Source of the DNA: MnTg04 sp964568075
GTDB lineage: Bacteria > Pseudomonadota > Gammaproteobacteria > Steroidobacterales > MnTg04
Reading direction: 5' to 3'
Assembly (NCBI GenBank): GCA_964568075.1
Contig: CAZMOM010000007.1
Span: forward strand, 1-64,000
DNA length: 64,000 nt
This document shows, in pieces, positions 59,943 through 64,000 of this stretch (its first letter is position 1; every line of letters begins with the position of its first letter). Under the pieces are notes generated by a model. That model searched no databases and was not told where the DNA came from. It worked only from the letters and a program-made list of their open reading frames with translations. Both the position numbers and the translations under genes were made by a program.

Positions 59943-60833
59943 TTGAATACCGAAGCAAACATAGAAGTTTCAGATCTGCTGATTTCATCAGGCGGCGGCC
60001 GACAATTGGCGGCAAGCTGCATTTATCCCGTTGCGAGCACCGACGGCGGCGACTGGGTCGTTATCGCGGCCGCAATGGCTGTAAGTCGTCGCTTTTATCA
60101 TTCGCTGGCGGGATTTCTGGCCGGCCATGGTTACAAGGTGATCATTTTCGATTATTGGGGAATCGGCGATTCCGCGGCAACGCATCCCCGCGATTGCGAC
60201 ACGAGCCTGAGCGAATGGGGTCAGCTCGATATCGAAGCCGTGTTGCAGTGGACCCGCGGGCAAGGCGAGGCAAGAAAAGTTTTTCTGATCGGTCATAGTC
60301 TTGGCGCCCAGCTTCCGGGGATTGCCCCGTCTGTCGTCGATATCGATGGGCTGGTGCTGGTCGCGGCATCTAGCTGGGATTGGCGCTACTGGCCGGATAT
60401 TGACAGATTCCGGACATTTTTTGTCTTCTACCTGGCGATTCCGCTGCTCACCCGGCTATTTGGCTACTTCCCCGGCCGTTTTTTGGGCGATGGTCAAAAC
60501 GTGCCGCCACGAGTGGCCCTGGAGTGGGCGCGCTGGGGAAGACACCCCAACTGTCTGCGCAGACCCGACCAGGAGCCCAAGCCCTTGTTCTTCGGACAAA
60601 GCATCGCGCCGCTCCTGTGCTGGCATATCGAAGACGATCCGCTGACACCGATGAGTGCGGTCAGCGTGTTGCTGGGATGGTACCGCTCGGCAAATATCGA
60701 GATTCGCAGCACCGCCGGAGCCGACGGTGACACCCTGCCAATCGGCCACTGGGGGTGGTTCCGGGAACACAAGTGCCGTTTATTCTGGGCGGAAACCGCG
60801 GACTGGATCGACGCTCAGGCCAGGAAAACCTGA
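59943..60833 (+). CDS. Alpha/beta hydrolase
   Basis: 296 aa from a TTG at 59943. Core fold: VVIAAAMAVSRRFYHSLAGF, VIIFDYWGIGDSAATHP, and the nucleophile in LIGHSLGAQLPG (G-H-S-L-G). DDPLTPMSAV carries the acid and PIGHWGWF the histidine. The family is that of the serine hydrolases with an R-x-x-x-x-W-x-W/dienelactone-like arrangement; no substrate assigned. It ends 2 bases before the NRDE gene. Confidence 0.84.
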   Translation: MNTEANIEVSDLLISSGGGRQLAASCIYPVASTDGGDWVVIAAAMAVSRRFYHSLAGFLAGHGYKVIIFDYWGIGDSAATHPRDCDTSLSEWGQLDIEAVLQWTRGQGEARKVFLIGHSLGAQLPGIAPSVVDIDGLVLVAASSWDWRYWPDIDRFRTFFVFYLAIPLLTRLFGYFPGRFLGDGQNVPPRVALEWARWGRHPNCLRRPDQEPKPLFFGQSIAPLLCWHIEDDPLTPMSAVSVLLGWYRSANIEIRSTAGADGDTLPIGHWGWFREHKCRLFWAETADWIDAQARKT

Positions 60834-60835
60834 TT

Positions 60836-61612
60836 GTGTGTCTGCTGGTCCTGGCGCTGAATCACCATCCGCAGTACCGGCTGATACTGGCCGCGAACCG
60901 CGACGAGTTTCATGACCGCAGAAGCCGGCCCGCTCATTGGTGGGACGACAACCCCGATGTTCTGGCCGGACGCGACCTGGAAGCAGGGGGCACCTGGCTG
61001 GGCCTGTCCCGGTCTGGCCGTCTGGCGCTGGTCACCAATTATCGTGAGCCCGGGAAGCGGGAAGCGGGTATACCAAGCCGCGGAAAGCTGGTCAGTAAAT
61101 TTCTGGCCAGCAGAAAATCAGCTTCCGAATTCGCTGCGAACCTCTATGCGGAAGCCCCCCTCTATAGCGGCTTTAACCTGCTCGTTCTTGATGATCAGGA
61201 ATGTCTGTATTTATGTAACCGTGGTCATTTTCAAAAGCGATTAGCCGACGGAATTTACGGCCTGAGCAACCACCGGCTGGATACGCCGTGGCCAAAAGTG
61301 GAAAGAACGCGGCAACGATTCGCTGCGGCCTTGAAATCCGATAAACTCGACAAGACCGAGTTATTCACCATACTTGGTGATAATCTCCCATTTAATGATA
61401 TGGTGTTGCCGGATACCGGTCTCGACCCTGAGCTGGAGGTCTTGTTGTCGACACCGTTTATCATCAGTCCGATCTACGGTACGCGCTGTTCAACACTGGT
61501 TCTGTGGGATTATGAAGACAATATTCAGCTCGCCGAACGCAGTTTCGACGCATCCGGAGCCCTGGAATCGGATCTAAGCTTCAGCTTTACCATCGAACGC
61601 AAGGAAGATTAA
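60836..61612 (+). CDS. NRDE / TANGO2-family protein
   Basis: 258 aa. The start is a GTG at 60836 so that the second residue is the conserved Cys (VCLLVLALNHHPQYRLILAA); the upstream frame is not conserved. The NRDE tetrad (AANRDEF) names the family. A later GGTWLGLSRSGRLALVTNYR and YGLSNHRLDTPWPKV are typical. TANGO2 proteins are implicated in heme and lipid handling and are an N-terminal-nucleophile-like fold. It overlaps the next start by one base. Confidence 0.93.
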   Translation: MCLLVLALNHHPQYRLILAANRDEFHDRRSRPAHWWDDNPDVLAGRDLEAGGTWLGLSRSGRLALVTNYREPGKREAGIPSRGKLVSKFLASRKSASEFAANLYAEAPLYSGFNLLVLDDQECLYLCNRGHFQKRLADGIYGLSNHRLDTPWPKVERTRQRFAAALKSDKLDKTELFTILGDNLPFNDMVLPDTGLDPELEVLLSTPFIISPIYGTRCSTLVLWDYEDNIQLAERSFDASGALESDLSFSFTIERKED

Positions 61613-63552
61613 TGAAAAGTGGTGCCAGCACTAAATTGACCATCGCACCGTATGGGTCATGGCGTTCGCCGCTGGGCCTGGACCAGATGATCGAGGACGT
61701 GGTTCGTTTGGGCGAACCCAAAATCGATGGGGACGCACAATACTGGATCGAGACCCGGCCCTCGGAAAAAGGTCGCAGCGTCCTGGTCAGGCAAGCGGAC
61801 GGCGAAACGAAAACCGATTTGACGCCACCGGAATTCAGTGTTCGAAGCCGCACTCATGAATATGGCGGCGGCAGTTACCTCGCTCGTGAAAACACGATCT
61901 GGTTCGTCAACAACAGCGATCAAAGCATCTATGTTCAGCCTCTGCCCGATGGACAGCCCAGGCAACTAACCGCGGACGGCGAACGGAGATTCGCCGACAT
62001 GGCACTCGATCGTCCTCGTAATCGCTTGTTGTCAGTTTGCGAGGATCACAGCGGGAGCGGCGAGGCAAAAAACTTTCTTGTCGGGATCGATTTGGATTCT
62101 GGTGAAATCAACGTGCTCGTCGAGGGAGCGGACTTTTACAGCAATCCCCGCGTTTCCCCGGATGGCCGGCAAATGAGCTGGCTATGCTGGAACCATCCAA
62201 ATCTGCCCTGGGACACTACCGAACTCTGGGTAGCTAAAATCGGATCGGACGGGGCCCCTTACGAACAACGATGCATCAGCCTCGAGGAAAACGAGTCAGT
62301 GTTTCAGCCCCAGTGGGCTCCGGATGGGCGGCTTTACTTCGTGTCGGACCGCAACGACTGGTGGAATCTGTGCCGGTGGGACGGCACCAGCGCGAAACCT
62401 GTTATCGAGGAGGAGGCCGAATGCGGACTACCTCAATGGGTTTTTGGTATGTCGACTTATGGGTTTACCGATTCTGATCATCTGGTCGTGGCGAGTACGC
62501 AAAACGGATTGTGGCGGCTCAGAAAAATACAGTTATCAACAGGCCTGCAGGAAACCATCGCGAGCGACTGGACCTCGATAGAATGCGTTGCGACCGGGCG
62601 GGGCAAGGTCCTGATCCTTGCCGGTAGCGGTACCCGGCCCGCGAGCATTGTCCTGATTGACCGGCGAGGCGATGAAAGAGTCCTGCAACGCGCGATCAAC
62701 CGAAAACTGGGTGCCTCACACGTCAGCGAGCCTGAACCGATCTCATTTCCCAGCTCCGGGGGCGACCACGCTCACGGATTTTTTTACCCGCCGCGAAATC
62801 CACTGTTCCAGGCGCCCGATAATGAAAAACCGCCGTTGCTCGTGGTTTGCCACGGCGGTCCAACATCTGCGACGGCAACAACGCTCAAGCTCGACGTTCA
62901 ATTCTGGACCAGCCGCGGGTTCGCCGTGTTGGATGTGAATTACCGAGGCAGCACCGGGTATGGCAGGGAATACCGGCAAAAACTCTATGGGACCTGGGGG
63001 CAAGCCGACGTGGATGACTGTATCCACGGTGCAGTCTATCTGGCGCAGAAGGGTTTGGTGGACAACGAGAAACTCGCTATCCGGGGTGGGAGTGCGGGTG
63101 GCTATACAGTCCTGAGCGCACTGACTTTTCACGACACCTTTAACGCCGGGTCAAGTTTTTTCGGTATTGGCGACCTCGAAAGTATGTTTGAAACGACGCA
63201 CAAGTTCGAGGCCAGTTACGATCATTGGTTAATCGGCCCCAGGGAAACCCGGAAACAAATTGTCGAGCAAAGATCTCCACTAAATTTCGCTGATCAAATC
63301 AACTGCCCGGTCATTTTTTTCCAGGGCCTCGATGATAAGGTCGTGCCCCCTGATCAGTCCGTTGCAATGGTCCAGGCACTGAAAGATAACAATGTCCCCG
63401 TCGCTTATATATGTTTTGAAGGAGAGGGCCACGGTTTTCGCCAGTCACAAAACATCAAACTCTGCTATGAGGCCGAGCTGTATTTCTTCGGGAAGGTGAT
63501 GGGGTTCGAACCGGCTGACAAATTAACGCCGATCGAGATTACTCATATGTGA
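61612..63552 (+). CDS. Prolyl oligopeptidase-family (S9) peptidase
   Basis: 646 aa, no clear signal peptide. Residues about 50-390 form a beta-propeller (for example HEYGGGSYLA, NPRVSPDGRQMSWL and VFQPQWAPDGRLYFVSDRND). The alpha/beta-hydrolase part follows (VVCHGGPTSATATTLKLDVQ), with the nucleophilic Ser in GGSAGGYT, Asp in GLDDKVVPPDQS and His in GEGHGF. Acts as a cytosolic acylaminoacyl- or dipeptidyl-peptidase on short peptides. It is the last gene of a tightly packed hydrolase run. Confidence 0.93.
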   Translation: MKSGASTKLTIAPYGSWRSPLGLDQMIEDVVRLGEPKIDGDAQYWIETRPSEKGRSVLVRQADGETKTDLTPPEFSVRSRTHEYGGGSYLARENTIWFVNNSDQSIYVQPLPDGQPRQLTADGERRFADMALDRPRNRLLSVCEDHSGSGEAKNFLVGIDLDSGEINVLVEGADFYSNPRVSPDGRQMSWLCWNHPNLPWDTTELWVAKIGSDGAPYEQRCISLEENESVFQPQWAPDGRLYFVSDRNDWWNLCRWDGTSAKPVIEEEAECGLPQWVFGMSTYGFTDSDHLVVASTQNGLWRLRKIQLSTGLQETIASDWTSIECVATGRGKVLILAGSGTRPASIVLIDRRGDERVLQRAINRKLGASHVSEPEPISFPSSGGDHAHGFFYPPRNPLFQAPDNEKPPLLVVCHGGPTSATATTLKLDVQFWTSRGFAVLDVNYRGSTGYGREYRQKLYGTWGQADVDDCIHGAVYLAQKGLVDNEKLAIRGGSAGGYTVLSALTFHDTFNAGSSFFGIGDLESMFETTHKFEASYDHWLIGPRETRKQIVEQRSPLNFADQINCPVIFFQGLDDKVVPPDQSVAMVQALKDNNVPVAYICFEGEGHGFRQSQNIKLCYEAELYFFGKVMGFEPADKLTPIEITHM

Positions 63553-63553
63553 T

Positions 63554-64000
63554 TCAGGTTGGCCCAAGAACCAGATTGAGCCAGTTTCCGACATCCTGTA
63601 TTTCCGGCATGCATACTCCGTGGCCGACCGGATAACTGTGCCACTCGACGTCATAGCCTTGCTCTAGCAAAAAATCTCTCGCATTTTCACCAAGCGCCTG
63701 CGGCAACACATCGTCCATGTTCCCATGTCCCAGGAAGATCGGCGTGTCCTGGTTTTCCGCGCTACGCTTGTCCAGGATCCGCTGCTGCATTGGCAGATAA
63801 CTCGACAGACCCATAATACCGGCGAGTTTCCGGGGACTGGTCAGACCGGTCTGCAACGCGATCGCGCCGCCCTGGGAAAACCCCGCGAGCACGATTCGAT
63901 TCGGCTGGATTCCCCGTGCCAGTTCTCGTTCGAGCAATGACTCTACTTTTTGCTGGCTGTCACGCATTCCCGTCTCGTCCACAGGACCACCGCGATCAAA
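63554..64000 (-). CDS. Carboxylesterase/phospholipase family protein (partial, runs off the window)
   Basis: At least 148 aa visible; the 5' end is outside the window and the frame stays open to its edge (reading DRGGPVDETGM). Family blocks: nucleophile Ser in IVLAGFSQGGAIALQTGL, Asp in GHGNMDDVLP, His in WHSYPVGHGVCM. This matches the two-domain-free carboxylesterase/acyl-protein thioesterase (YpfH-like) family. It is convergent with the S9 peptidase, with one base between stops. Confidence 0.9.
   Translation of the reverse strand, partial: FDRGGPVDETGMRDSQQKVESLLERELARGIQPNRIVLAGFSQGGAIALQTGLTSPRKLAGIMGLSSYLPMQQRILDKRSAENQDTPIFLGHGNMDDVLPQALGENARDFLLEQGYDVEWHSYPVGHGVCMPEIQDVGNWLNLVLGPT

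Noticed and set aside
1..64000. tRNA, rRNA, CRISPR, transposase or integrase genes
   Set aside because: No cloverleaf-like elements, rRNA motifs, spacer arrays or transposase/integrase catalytic motifs were seen by eye; a computed scan could still find a small RNA.

Overview
This window looks like chromosomal DNA of a free-living, Gram-negative gammaproteobacterium, probably aerobic and heterotrophic. It carries a PurT, a PspA/B/C set with divergent pspF, a long membrane-anchored FadE-type acyl-CoA dehydrogenase, a YheT hydrolase, NudC, ExeA/GspB, YadGH and an RND pump. A TolB-like/TPR protein and several lipoprotein enzymes recall marine Woeseia-like lineages, but that is a guess. Ten Ns at 15871-15880 show a draft or metagenome assembly. 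I saw no rRNA, tRNA, CRISPR array, phage or insertion sequence; gene packing is dense, with many 4-base ATGA overlaps.

Layout. 1-5.6 kb: an NTF2-like protein, a small unknown gene with a strong terminator, threonine synthase, bactofilin, a LysE exporter, an M20 peptidase and a DCC-family protein. 5.6-10.2 kb: a minus-strand run (SDR, membrane-anchored response regulator, saccharopine-dehydrogenase-like protein, YheT hydrolase, DoxX). 10.2-19.7 kb: an SDR, an exported lipoprotein methyltransferase, a PAS-GGDEF-EAL protein, an alcohol dehydrogenase, a thermonuclease broken by the gap, an LCAT-like lipoprotein and small envelope or unknown genes. 19.8-25.1 kb: the TolB/TPR protein, then a phage-shock locus: a minus-strand operon pspA-pspB-pspC-pspC2 plus two extra small membrane genes behind a sigma-54 promoter, with pspF divergent. 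25.3-29.5 kb: two exported amidohydrolases and purT. 29.5-36.1 kb: an RND operon whose outer-membrane channel is fused to a substrate-binding-like domain. 36.2-40.2 kb: an operon of a small membrane protein, a YtrA-type GntR repressor, an ABC ATPase and permease, and a DTGSG-repeat DUF4097 protein, with a palindrome over its promoter and a terminator at its end. 40.5-51.7 kb: malate dehydrogenase, fadE, a DUF4286-DUF3667 fusion, DUF4399, DNA polymerase IV, ExeA/GspB and a DAK2-DegV fusion. 51.8-58.3 kb: a diheme cytochrome, an operon of yadGH, HMCES/YedK and a trans-sulfuration enzyme, a DNA glycosylase, and a divergent FlhD-like/FlhC-like regulator pair with a small exported Cys protein. 59-64 kb: NudC, a hydrolase, a TANGO2/NRDE protein, an S9 peptidase and the tail of a carboxylesterase.

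Themes are envelope maintenance (Psp, RND, ABC-DUF4097, bactofilin, lipoproteins), fatty-acid use (FadE, DAK2-DegV) and damage control (DinB, HMCES, glycosylase, NudC). The best candidates for something new are the extended Psp operon, the divergent FlhDC-like pair, the regulated ABC-DUF4097 operon and the substrate-binding/TolC fusion.
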